DNA from: Utricularia gibba
Taxonomy: Eukaryota > Streptophyta > Magnoliopsida > Lamiales > Lentibulariaceae
Assembly (NCBI GenBank): GCA_002189035.1
Contig: NEEC01000013.1
Span: 1,488,001 to 1,552,000 of the forward strand
Direction: 5' to 3'
Length of the DNA stretch: 64,000 nt
Part shown: in pieces, positions 10,253-21,699 of the stretch
How positions within the stretch are numbered: position 1 is the first letter of the stretch
Layout of the letters: every line of letters begins with the position of its first letter
Notes under the pieces: generated by a model
What the model saw: only the letters and a program-made list of their open reading frames with translations
Database searches by the model: none
Told to the model about the DNA's origin: nothing
Translations under genes and position numbers: made by a program

Positions 10253-13178
10253 ATGAATGCCTTAAAAATGTCGTTTTCCTGCCATTCTCCTCAAGTTCTT
10301 CGTTATTGTAGCAGTAGTCATCTTCCTGGAAATCCCGCGCCATCTTCTTCATCATCTAATTCTTGCTCCCCTTCGCCCTATTCCCGCCGTCTCAACTTCT
10401 CTTTCTGTCGCCGGCTGAATACAAAGAACTCAAACTCTGGTATTTACTGGTGCCTAATAACTCACTGATTGCCGTGATCTTGTAGAGTATCGGGTGGTAT
10501 TTTTTGAATCAGGCGTTGCAATGGCTCAGTTGCTTTCTTTTTCTTTTTGTGTTAGTTTTAATGTGGGTTCTGAAATTCAGGATTTCTCTTCAATTTGTCG
10601 TCAAGTTCAAATTTTTTAATTTAACCCAGATGTTATTGGCTCAAAGTTGTAAGAGGAAAATCGGGAATTCCTGGCCCATTATCGGTTCCTCGCCGTTTAT
10701 GTTGGAGTTCATTGGTTTCCCCGATCTGGTAGTGTTACTCCCCCAGAACACTGTTCTACAAATATGAGCCAACTGTAGAATCATTTACGACGCTATCCAC
10801 TTTAGCGGCGAGAGATACTTGGCACGGTTTCACGGATCACACAGGGGTTATGGGCTCATCCTACTTAAATGGGAGACTTTTCAGATCTGGGATTTGCTCT
10901 TAGTGGTATTTTTGGTGCCTTCATTTTCAGATGGACTGAATATGATCGTCGTTTGTTGCAGTGATGCAATTCATTTATAGTGATAGCCCGACCTTACTCA
11001 TGCTGAACATGTGATGTTACCTACCGTTGCAGACTTTAAAGGCATCATGAAGAGCATTAGTTTCAGAACCAAAGCATCAAAGAAAATGCATCGAAATCCT
11101 GAGGCCATGATTGATGAGAAGGGGACGCCTGATCATCTTCTTGTTCTTGTTCATGGTATTTGGGCAAGGTATGCCCTTTAATTCGTGTTCATTAAGAGAA
11201 ACCTCCAGTGTTACTTCCCATAGTTGTGAGCATTTCATTTTCCTGGGTTGTTCGTTTTTTAAATGTACTGATTGTTTACTCTTCCACAGCCCAGCTGACT
11301 GGACAAACTTTGAAGCAGATTTGAAAAGGAGATTAGGAAATAACTTCTTGATCTATGGTATGCATTTTTTGACAATAGTCTCGATTTGTGTGTTGCTTAT
11401 TAGCAATTTGTTTGCTAGTGAATCCTAAAAGAATGAATGGCAAGTGTTTTTCCTGAGGACTAAATGCTGATCGTCCTTTCAACAGCTTGATTGTTGGCTT
11501 ATTCACAGTTTAGATCAAGTTTTTCACTATTACAAGTTGCAGATCATGAATGTCTTTTTTTTTTCACAAACTCGTTTCTCTATGGTGTGTAGTAAGTTCA
11601 TGTAATACGTACATGAAGACTCTCACTGGGATTGATGAGTCTGGTAAAAGGCTAGCTGATGAAGTAAGTTTTGGAATGCAGTCCAATCTATTTTCATGCT
11701 TGCATTCTCTAAACCTTTAGGCGAATATAAATTTTTTTGTAACAGGTTAGGGAGGTTGTAAGATCTTCTGGGAGCTTAACAAAGATTTCTTTTTTGGCGC
11801 ATTCTCTGGGTGGATTAATTGCCAGATATGCAATCGGTGTTCTTTACCAGCCCAATATCCCTTCTCATCAGCTTGCTACAAATGGTAATGCTGCATGCTG
11901 TGGAAACTATGGTCCAATTGCTGGGCTGGAACCCATTAATTTTATTACCCTTGCAACGCCTCACCTTGGAGTACGAGGAAATAAGCAGGTATGATGATGA
12001 TTTAGTCTGTGTTTCCAGTTCCTTTTTCATATGAATTGAGTTTGCTGTTTTCTGTTAAAAGAGAATGAGTAGGAAATATTTCCTGAATCTGATTTTATGC
12101 AAAAATACAGCTTCCATTCCTTCTTGGTGTGCCTTTATTGGAGAAACTTGTTGCTCCTGTTGCCCCTATCTTCGTTGGTACAACAGGCCGTCAACTGTTT
12201 CTTACTGATGGGAAGGCAGACAAACCACCGCTTTTGTTGAGAATGACTTCAGATTGCGGCGATTGCAAGTTTATGTGAGTAAAGTTGCCAGTAAAAGCCA
12301 TCACTTTTACCGCTTCCTCTCTTAACCTTCTGAAACTTGAGGCTTATTAACCTCAAACAAATACGCAGATCTGCACTTGCTGCTTTCCAACATCGGGTTC
12401 TCTATGCCAACGTCTCATATGACCGTATCCTTCACTTCTTTTCATTGCAAACCATGTTTATCATTTTATTTGTCTGTTCCTAACATTTTCCAGACATGGT
12501 TGGCTGGCGGACAGCCTCAGTGCGAAGGGAAGCTGAACTCGTGAAGGTAACTAGATAAAAGCTTCTGCCTCTCCCCTGTATGTTTTTATCTATGAGTGTT
12601 CTCTTATAATCTTGTGTTTACCAAATGTCCCATTTTCATTTGCAGATTCCGACACTCTCACTCGACGGCTACAAGCACATTGTCAAGGTTGAGCAATGCC
12701 TACCCTGTCAGTTTGAGACACCAAGCTTTCCTCCAGAAGCAGTGAAAGCAAAGGAAGCTGCTCAGACCCAACCGACCACGAAGAACACGGTCAAATATCA
12801 CGAGATCATGGAAGGTAGCTTGAACCCATCTAACTCTTCCAGCCCCACAGAACTTAGCTCTGTTTTTTTCTGGTTTCACAGAGGAGATGATACGAGGCTT
12901 ACAAGGACTCGAATGGACGAAAGTAGACGTAAATTTTGGGTTCACTTGGTGGCCATTTTTAGCTCACAGTACCATACATGTTAGTACTCAGAAAGAGATG
13001 CACACAGAGTCTTCCAGCTTGCTTGCCTTGCCTCGTTGCGTAACGTTTGCTCGATGTGGCGCAGGTGAAGAAAGGCAGGCTTCATAACGCAGGTGCGGAA
13101 GTGGTCGCTCATGTTGCTCATACCATACAACAGTACGATCCTTCTTCGCCATGCCCCAAGACTGGCAGCAGCGTATGA
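10253..13178 (+). CDS. DUF676 lipase-like serine esterase (alpha/beta hydrolase)
   Basis: Eleven coding exons: 10253-10439, 11033-11168, 11290-11357, 11593-11663, 11746-11988, 12111-12274, 12369-12424, 12494-12546, 12646-12814, 12882-12979 and 13065-13178. All are in phase, for about 452 residues. The oxyanion strand reads LVLVHGIWASPADW. The nucleophile elbow is FLAHSLGGLIARYA, with GxSxG in the form AHSLGG. LATPHLG and ANVSYDHMVGWRT are hallmarks of the plant DUF676 family (yeast ROG1-like). The first exon is Ser-rich and positively charged, which suggests a plastid or mitochondrial transit peptide. Exon 1 is the least certain part because about 600 bp separate it from exon 2. Activity on acyl lipids is inferred from the fold. 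Confidence 0.88.
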
Positions 13179-13550
13179 AGGATGCCTGCCATGCTTCTTC
13201 CATCCCAGCGGAAACGAAACCACTAGGGTTCTTAATTTTATTCGACTGGAAGCAACGCATATTGGGTATTCATCACCTCAGAGCGACCAGCATGTCCTAA
13301 CTGGGAATTTCTGCTTCTCAAGCATGTGATTTAAGTTTTAGGGTAATTTGGGGTTTAGGGTAATTTTTAGGGCATCAAGTATGTGATGAAAATCATGTTG
13401 ACGGCTTGGATTTGCCGACGTGGAAAAAAAAATATTAAATTCATTGTCAAACGTCTAAGTACACTCCATGACTCCAAGCAACCCGTAATGGCAATTTACA
13501 TACAACGGCGCCAGTCTGTTCTTTGTGAACATGTTGTGAGAGATGGATCA
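13179..13550. other. Gap between convergent esterase and PADRE genes
   Basis: Holds the 3' UTRs of two convergent genes. No coding signal is seen. Confidence 0.6.
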
Positions 13551-14015
13551 TCACTGCGTCTCAGAAATGCTGTCCAGACGGGGTTGCCAAACTCCGGCGC
13601 GACGGCGCCGATATCCACTCCTGGAGGAGCTTTTCTGTATCAAGCTCTCGTGCTCATGATAGAGTGATTTCGGAATCTTGATATGCCCACCGCCATAGCT
13701 ACGCCTAGCTTCCCTTTTTCTTGGTGTTCTCTCCGGCAACGGCGCTAGGAAATAGATTTCTCCACGCCTGAGCTTCGCATTAGGGGGCACAACAACGACA
13801 CCGCGGCGAACCTCGCCCCAGTGAGACGACAACTTTCTGAGGATATGTTGGGGGTAAAGCTCCATTATCTCTGCTGCTCTTATCGTGCCGGTGAGTTCTT
13901 GGAGGTGGCCGTCGGAGTGGATGATCCGGACGACGTCGAATGCGCCGCAGGGAAGAATGCAGGAAATGAAGCATTTGAGAGTGCGCTTCACCACCCCTGC
14001 CATTGCCACTGCCAT
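13551..14015 (-). CDS. PADRE (DUF4228) domain protein
   Basis: Single-exon gene of up to 154 residues. The N-terminus carries the family signature: a short basic start followed by VRIIHSDGHLQELTGTIRAAEIMELYP, here seen in pieces (VVRIIHSDGHLQEL, AAEIMELYPQHIL). A second conserved block is VVVPPNAKLRRGEIYFLAPLPE. The rest is basic and Ser/Arg-rich and probably disordered. The family is plant-specific, often stress- or pathogen-induced, with no known enzymatic activity. The start could be 14015 or the second ATG at 14003: a TATA box at 14034-14042 is so close that transcription probably begins near 14010. The gene is convergent with the esterase. Confidence 0.8.
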   Translation of the reverse strand: MAVAMAGVVKRTLKCFISCILPCGAFDVVRIIHSDGHLQELTGTIRAAEIMELYPQHILRKLSSHWGEVRRGVVVVPPNAKLRRGEIYFLAPLPERTPRKREARRSYGGGHIKIPKSLYHEHESLIQKSSSRSGYRRRRAGVWQPRLDSISETQ

Positions 14016-14033
14016 TGACTCCTCTGTTCTCCT

Positions 14034-14042
14034 CTATTTATA
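14034..14042 (-). promoter_or_regulatory. TATA box of the PADRE gene
   Basis: TATAAATAG reads on the minus strand 27 bases before the ATG at 14015. With normal TATA-to-start spacing, the leader would be almost absent and the ATG at 14003 would be favoured. Confidence 0.5.
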
Positions 14043-14917
14043 CAACAACAACAATGAGCAGGAGAAAACATTCTTTCCCCATTTTTTATAGGCACCAAAA
14101 AGAAATAATCAGTAATCATGAATGCTGAAAATGATGAATAATTAGTTTAATTTTAAAATTTAAAATTACAATAAGAATGATTGTGGTGAGAACAAGCTTC
14201 AACAATGACTTTCGTCTTTTAGAACAAATAAATTCTACATCCTAAATTAAAATGAAATAGTTAAATATATAATAAACTACAAATTAATAGTAACTAATTA
14301 GAATTAAATTTTCTAATATGATATATATTTAATATTTACTTAAACTTTATGTATGTTCTTTCTACCCATCAAGTTTTTAATTTCAACACTAGTTAAACGT
14401 ATTAGTGATCCAAATTGAAAAATAATAATAATTAGTAAAATAGAATATATAACATGCTTGTCATCCACCTGGATTGAGGATAAGAACGTCACCTCCAACT
14501 GTTGAAACTGTGAAAAAGAGAAGAGGAGAGGGGGTTTCCCTTCTATTTTTAACAACTAAATTAATGTCTTTAAAGTTTGATTGGACAATAATCGCTTGTC
14601 CTGATGCACTTTCTCTTTTGACTCATCCATCAATTATTGGTTGAGAGGGGACACGTGTTGAGCTGATCATTAGGCTCACACGACAGCAGGTGTGACTAAC
14701 TAAACAAGTGGCGCAACGTGTCCGCCTCAGGTAATTTTAATGCCGCCAGCGGAAATATGGGCCGTATCGTTAATGAAAGCCCGATGTTCGAAATTGGGCC
14801 GGGTTGGGGCCCAATAGTCTACGGTTTCTGGTTTCGTGGCCGCCAAGTTGTAACTGCCGGGAGGAAAGGTAACTGAAGGCAATAGGACGTTGGGTGTCTT
14901 CCTCCGCCGCGACGGAG
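14043..14917. other. Divergent upstream region of the PADRE gene and PEX7
   Basis: AT-rich in the left half. It becomes regulatory-looking near 14650, where a CACGTG G-box sits in GGACACGTGTTG. Site II motifs follow at 14758-14813. No gene is seen. Confidence 0.5.
14758..14813. promoter_or_regulatory. Site II-type motifs upstream of PEX7
   Basis: TGGGCC at 14758 and 14795 and GGCCCA at 14808 lie 105-160 bp before the PEX7 ATG. This arrangement is common in plant housekeeping promoters and is read by TCP factors. Function is inferred. Confidence 0.5.
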
Positions 14918-16057
14918 ATGCCGGTGTTCAAGACCCCGTTCAATGGCTACGCCGTCAAATTTAGTCCATTCTATGAGAACCAATTGGCTGTTGCTACCGC
15001 TCAGAATTTCGGAATTCTTGGAAACGGCCGCCTCCACGTTCTCCAGTTAGGCCCTGCCATCACCGAAATAGCCGCTTTTGACACGGCAGACGGCGTGTAC
15101 GATCTCTGCTGGTCCGAATCTCACGATTCGCTAATTATCGCCGCCATCGCCGATGGTTCGCTCAAGATCTACGACTTATCGCTTCCTCCGGCGTCGAATC
15201 CTGTGCGCTCGCTCCAGGAGCACGCCCGCGAGTGCCATGGCGTCGATTTCAACGTTGTGAGGAAAGACTCGTTTTTGAGCTCTTCATGGGATGATACCGT
15301 GAAATTGTGGGCCGTCGACCGGCCGGCGAGCTTGAGGACTTTCAAGGAGCATGCCTATTGTGTCTACTCCGCCGCCTGGAACCCTAGACACGCCGATGTA
15401 TTCGCTTCAGCTTCCGGCGATTGTACCGCTCGCATCTGGGATGTCCGAGAACCAGGTACTCCATCATTCATATACGGCACCCCCATTTTCATGTCTGTAG
15501 ATCAGTAGGTAATTCGCCATTGAATTGCATTGTGAAGCTCCTCTTCTACTGAAATACGATGAAATGTTGGATGTAAACTCCGCTGTTCATAGTTTCTGTT
15601 GATTGATCACACATTGTGCTGATGATTCACAGTATTTCATACACTGGTTCAGGTTCAACCATGATTCTTCCTGCTCATGAATTTGAGATCCTGTCTTGTG
15701 ACTGGAACAAGTATGATGACTGCATCCTTGCAACCGCTTCAGTCGACAAATCCATCAAAGTCTGGGATGTAAGGAGCTTCAGGGTCCCTGTGGCTGCGCT
15801 CAATGGCCATACCTATGCTGTGAGGAAAGTTAAGTTCTCTCCGCATCGGGGGCATGATGGTGTCGTGCTCATACGACATGACTGTGTGCCTGTGGGACTA
15901 CATGGTTGAAGATGCACTGGTTGGAAGGTATGATCACCATACGGAGTTTGCAGTAGGCGTAGACATGAGTGTGTTTGTTGACGGGCTTTTGGCAAGCACT
16001 GGTTGGGATGAGCTTGTCTATGTTTGGCAACACGGGACTGATCCGAGGGCCATTTGA
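14918..16057 (+). CDS. PEX7: Peroxisome biogenesis protein 7 (PTS2 receptor), frame broken
   Basis: WD40 beta-propeller that binds PTS2 signals in the cytosol and delivers cargo to peroxisomes with PEX5. The start gives MPVFKTPFNGYAVKFSPFYE, a near-diagnostic PEX7 N-terminus. WD repeats are seen as DTVKLWAVDRP, CTARIWDVREPG and KSIKVWDVRSF. Exon 1 is 14918-15455 and exon 2 is 15653-16057, with a phase-1 GT-AG junction. The frame breaks at the five-G run 15848-15852. As written, translation leaves the family and stops at 15909, giving 264 residues. The conserved C-terminal blade (SCSYDMTVCLWDYMVEDA and STGWDELVYVWQ) continues in the next frame to 16057. The spliced length is one base more than a multiple of three, so either one extra G or two lost bases would explain it. 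Losing the last blade should destroy function. Confidence 0.9.
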
Positions 16058-16213
16058 TTTGTTTCTTCTCTGCAAAAAAATTGGATGCTAAAGCCTGTCT
16101 GTTGTGTATATGTGCGTCATGCAGGTGAAAGATTTCTGAATAAATTTGAAAAGAAAACTTACAGTTTTTATTGCATCTTTCTGTTTAGTGAAACCACAAC
16201 CTATGAGCAGAAA

Positions 16214-19200
16214 CTAGCATTCATATTCTTGCAGACGTGCAAGAACCTCTTGAGAGCTCGGTCGTTCATCTGGTTCTGCCCAGCAATCTGCCACCAAGAA
16301 CGGTAATCAAATATGCATTCCCAAACCACAAATGAAAAAACGCACCAGCTAACAGCTCGTGCACTGTGCTCAATAACAAACCGGCTCGTGCACAAAACGT
16401 CATCACCTCATTTGAGAAAAAGATGAACACAGAAAAAACTCACCAGCTATTAGCTTTCCCAGGGGCCATCTGGGATTTCTAGTCTCTGTCCTTCGTTACC
16501 AACGGCATAGACTACCTGAAGAGTAAGACAATGGACGGATTAGTGACCGGTCCAGTGTTCCATTCCCCGGAGAGCTATGGTATATGAGTGTCTATTATGT
16601 CATGTGATCCACAAGCAAAGATGGTGATGGTACAGATCAAGTGCCTTAAAAGTTGCTTCTTTGTGTAAAAAGAACTGAACCTGTGCAGATGGTTTGCCTT
16701 CCCATGGTCGGTTGAGGGTGCATAGCTCCCAAATTATGACGCCAAGACTGAAGATATCACATTTTTCAGTGAATGGCTCATTGCGAATGAGTTCTGGTGC
16801 CATCCACTCCGGTGTTCCTGCTGATGAAGAATCCTTCATGGGGCGGGAGGAAAGGAAACGGGAAAGACCGAAGTCACATATCTTGACTGTCCAATGCTTG
16901 TTAACAAGGCAATTTGCGCTTTTTAGATCACGATGCACGATGTTCATCCAATGAACGATAATTAATCCCCTAAATCCAAGCAAGTGTAAAATCAAGTAAG
17001 AAAGACGACTAGGAACAATGCAGAATAGTTGGAAGAATCCTGCTCAGAACATCAGAAGTCAGTTTAAACATGTAAAAGAACGTTTCAGATCAACATATGG
17101 AACCAAGATCCCAAGAAATTTGCCTTCCAAAGTCATTCGTTCGTCGATAGTTTGAGATAAAGAGCCAAACAAACTCAAAAAATTACAATTTGAAAACCCC
17201 ATGTATTGAAGAAAATAATGAAGATCTGATGTTTCTCTAAGCATAGGATCAAGAAAACTAGACGCATTATCTTGCCTGCATATATCACAGAGCATTTTAA
17301 GCCTCCTATGCCAGCTAAGCTTTTTTTTGAGTCCGGATGCATGTATTAGGTGATAGAGAGACCCCATCTCCATATATTCAGTAACAATGGACAGACGAGG
17401 AGGCTTCATACACGCACCAAGGAACAAAATAACTGGGAGAGATAAAGCTTTTCAGGGCTAATCAAATTTCATATCAGGAACGGAAAACAAAATTGTAGGA
17501 ACATTACCATTAGGATGACGAATACGGCTGCAGGAACAAAAAAACAAAATCGGTCAACAAGAACTGAAATAGGAAATATGGATCAACAGGCTTTCACCTC
17601 AATATACATATCTCATTACAGAAGTCTTCAACATTCTCCAGGGTCAAATCTTGTTCCAGAAAAACTTTTATAGCGACCTCTAATCCATACCATGTACCAC
17701 GAAAGACTTCCCCAAAGAATCCTAATATGGAAAGCAAATGCGTGGTTTCTTGTAGAAAACTGTTGATCTAATTAAAAACAGCTGAAGGAAAATTACCAAT
17801 ACCAACACGACTTTGGATGCTTATCTCAGAAAACTCAATATTCCACTCTTCAAAGGGTACCAATGGTTTGTTGAGTATCTTCGAGGATTCAATGACCGTT
17901 TTAAATGCTGACACCGTATTTTCACATGGCTCTAACTCCTCATTCGACAATACTTGATTGGAAAAATATTGAGGGGATGAAGGCAAAGAAACTGCTTTTT
18001 GTGCGTCCACAGATTTCAAGGGAAACTTATGGGTCAAATCTTTTTGAGCACACAATCCGCCATGGCTATCTTCACTATATCTTGACACCTGAAAATAAAA
18101 AGAGAATCGCTAGAGGAAGCATTCCACTGGCAGTTTCAGAGATTTAATGGTTTAGCTTGCATACACTTTCTTGAAGATAACAGTCATCTCTTTCACTGAG
18201 AGGAGTAGAATTCGATTTTTCCTCTGAAGCACGATTTCTCTTGAGAACCTCATTCATTTCTCTGACAGCTCTGGATACAAATCACTTGAACAAAGTTTAC
18301 ATGCACCCGGGTAGAAAATACACAATCCAGTAAAACAAAGCTCAGCATGCTAACAAGGATAGCTGGCAGAGAAATTAAAATAAATCCCAAAGAACATGAA
18401 TCAATTGTACAAGAGGAGACGAAAAGAAATAGCTGCACCTTACAATATCATCGCCTATCTCAGGAACCATACTAGCACAACGCCGCCTTCTCCTACAAGC
18501 TTCTACGGGAGATGCACCAGCAGACCTTCATTTTTAAAAGGCAACGACATTGTGCAACGGTAACTAATAATAAGAAGAGTTTGCAAATAACTGAATTCTA
18601 TAAAGGAAGCCTGTAACTACAAAAAAAAAAGGTAAAACCTTGAAGAATTGTTGTTATTACTATATTGTTGGTAATGGCCCCGGATTCCAAGCAAAGATCT
18701 TCCATGCCCACGAAAGAAATGGTTTTCAGGACTGGAAAAAGAGAACACGTGTCCAGAAAACAGGAATGATAATAAAAAAGATGTTTAGACTGTCTTGTGA
18801 GAAGAACCTTGAACTTGCTGTCCTCTGCTCAGCAATGACTTTCTTCCTGCTATGCCGCCAAAATGAATTTGAGACATTTGGTTCACTGTGTGATAGCCTT
18901 GAGAGGAGCTCAGTATTAGCAACCTTTATCAAGCAAAAGAAACAACAGAGAAATATATATGGCTAAATGGTTGAAGTCATTCATATCAACACAAGTTACA
19001 GGAAATCCATAACTTAAAAGCCACAGAGAAAATTCTTTGTTGGTTTTCAAGGAATCACACATACCCCTCAACTTCTGTTTGATCTGAAAAATCACACATA
19101 GGACTGTTTGGTTCAATGGGTGAATCATTTGAGTCATTTTCCGCTGAATCACTCTCACCTGCTGAGAGATGAGAATGAAATATTGCCCTTGTTGAGCATG

Positions 19201-20213
19201 GTAATAGCTTCCCAGGATTACGGGAAAGATCTACCAAAAGTTCAACAGAGTTCAAAACAACTATGACAGACATGTGATTATTTTTGTCTGTTGGCTCCAT
19301 TGCTCCTTTAGGCAAACCCTATTAAGAATAATGAAAATAAAGGACCAATAAAACCATGAAAAGTGATTGACTTCTGAATCCTTGTAATGAAGGTAGACGG
19401 ACCAATATGAGATTACTTTCGAGGCCAACAGTGTCAGCAAGAACTTTGAATAATATGGCTCTCGAATGGCAAGAACCGTGCTTTATTTGCCCAAGCATAA
19501 GAATGCCATCCAAATAATGAAGCGCCTCCTCAAGCACACCTGACATTGGATCCTGTTCCAGTTTTGTCCTTTTGAAAAAATCACAGACCTTCAAATGGGA
19601 AAAAAATTAGAAACAGATCAGATAGCTTCAGAGACAATGAATTATTACAATTAAAATCTTGGGGATCACTGACCAATCCAGCAAGTTTCTTGATCATGGC
19701 AGCAGGCTTCATGTTCAGTCCTTTAACCAATGTGATAGCAAGTTGCTTTAACATGCAAAGCTTCTTATCTTTGCGTGAATCTACAAGAATGACATTGGGC
19801 CTGAGCCCCTCGGATTCCAAAGCACGAAGCTCATCCATTGATGGAATAGTATCAAAAAGGTCCTTATATCTTCTTTCCTAAAAAGAAAGAGCATTGGACT
19901 ACAACTTTATTGCATTCTGCCTCAAAAGATACTTGCAATGGCTATAAACACGAAGTTGACATACTGGATTAACAAAGTAGAAGCCATCAGGAATTGGTTC
20001 AGAGAGTTTCCCCGTGTCCCAGAGAGTCTGTGATGCTATATAAAATGATGGACTCAAAAAGTCCTGCTGGTTTGCTGATCCTCTAGAACTTGACGACTCA
20101 TCTGATGAAACCAGGGAAATTGATCGTAGCTTCTCAAGGAGACTTTCTGGCCACCACTGGATACGAGATGCAGGTGCGTCTGGACATTTGCTATCATCCC
20201 TTATCTCTTCCAT
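16214..20213 (-). CDS. Raf-like MAPKKK with EDR1 domain, frameshift near the C-terminus
   Basis: Fifteen coding exons run down the minus strand: 19965-20213, 19674-19877, 19403-19588, 19061-19318, 18808-18923, 18639-18731, 18439-18525, 18165-18270, 17797-18088, 17598-17721, 17508-17527, 17276-17432, 16681-16969, 16444-16515 and 16214-16287. The N-terminal EDR1 domain is recognisable from IPDGFYFVNP, GLRPNVILVD, HGSCHSRAILFKVLADTVGLE and SVIVVLNSVELLVDL. The kinase domain has a glycine loop (RVGIGFFGEVFRG), Lys in VAIKVF, HRDLKSAN, DFG and WMAPE. It is complete for Raf-like plant kinases of the At3g58640/At2g31010 type. Exon 14 lacks one base at the GGGG run 16462-16465 (plus strand), so the frame stops after IPDGPWES. 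The normal LIADCW continues in the other frame. The intron between exons 12 and 13 is GC-AG, and exon 11 is only 20 nt. Stress or ethylene signalling is a family-level guess. Confidence 0.88.
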
Positions 20214-21699
20214 GTACTAGTTAACACCACATACGATGCTGCGATATTTTGCACCTCATAGGATGTACATTTTTCATAGCTATAATAAACTGGGAAACCA
20301 GGAAGAATGCACTATTTTATGCAGAATCTTCTTCACAACCTACGGTGGCAAAAGAAAATGGATGTTCAAGTTCCAATTACTAAGATGATTACATTATTTG
20401 CTTTTTAGAAAAAATTCTATGGAAACCAAACTGCATTCATAAAGCAGCATTCAACAGACACTGGGTAAAATTAATGAAAACATTGAACAACGGACTAAGT
20501 CCAATTTGATAGGATCTGAATGTCCTATCAAAGGCCCTCGAAACCCTTCACATTTTAGAACATAAAATCAAAGATAACTCGAACTCTTTAACCGCCTAAT
20601 TCCTTGGCTAGTGAGTGATCCATGCATCCCTGATTAACAATTTCTTTTTTCTTTAGCATCAATGTAACTTACAAAAATCGAATTCAAATAATTTCGATCG
20701 GGAAGGACAAAAATTTATCCTGCAGACGTAAAATTGAGGATCCATCTGGCTACACACCTCGCCAGTATTGGTTTCAACAAAAAAAACCCCAGGAACGACG
20801 TAACTACGAACATGTGTCATGAATCCATCGACGCAGCTTCCTTGCAATCTAAGTACAGAAAAACAAGGAGAGTGCGGAATCACCTGAGGATCTGGGAAAG
20901 GAATTGAAGACTCTGCTTAATTGGGAACCAAGCCTATGAATCTGAATGCTTTGGCGTCAAACAAAATTCCGTTACCGATCGGTAAACAGTTTGTTCATGT
21001 CATTTGAACAATAATTTTCTAAGAATTTATTTTAAAAAGAAAGTGACTATTATTTTTTGGGCTTTTTATCAGGTGCAGGCCCAGTAATTCTTGCGATCTT
21101 CAGGCCTCATTTAGTTACTGTAAGGATATTGTGGTCATTTGTCGTTGTGTTAAATCCTACTCTCCGGTGGCCGGTGCTGATAGAGTTGTCCGAACAACTC
21201 CTCAAAAAGGAACGGCGGAGCTGGTTTCTGGCCCTTTCGTTAAGAAAACGGTAAGGAAAAGCTGCTGCATACTAAAAAATAAGAACTTCTAAGCCACAAT
21301 TGACATCACGTGGTGGTGCGCCCTACCTTCCCACTTGGGGCGCATTGGGCCCTCTCTCAGCGGCACCCTTTCAGCAGTTTCAACTTGGGGTTCTTTTAGA
21401 ACTGCTGGTTCTGTAAAGAGTGTTTGGTTCCAGAAGATGGGTCGTTTTAGAGCTAAGCGAGATGATTGATGCACACAGTTTGGCAATTGAAAACGAAAGA
21501 ACAATACCTGAAGTAGCTGAGGATTATTCCTCTGGCATTTTCATGGTCACATTTGACATGAAACATAAGGATACATAACATACCAGTTAGGATTCGTCTG
21601 CCCAGATAGCCAATTCAGGAAACTAGACAGACAATCCCACCAAGGTGAAAAAGCAGAAGAAAACAGAACGGCAAAGGGGGGTGTTATTCCATGAAGTTT
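20214..21699. other. 5' region of the MAPKKK and 3' region of CIPK
   Basis: About 20214-20960 probably holds 5' UTR, and possibly a 5' UTR intron, of the MAPKKK. The remainder up to 21699 carries the 3' UTR of the CIPK gene. The short open frames at 20659-20883, 21057-21254 and 21289-21504 match no family I recognise. Confidence 0.45.
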
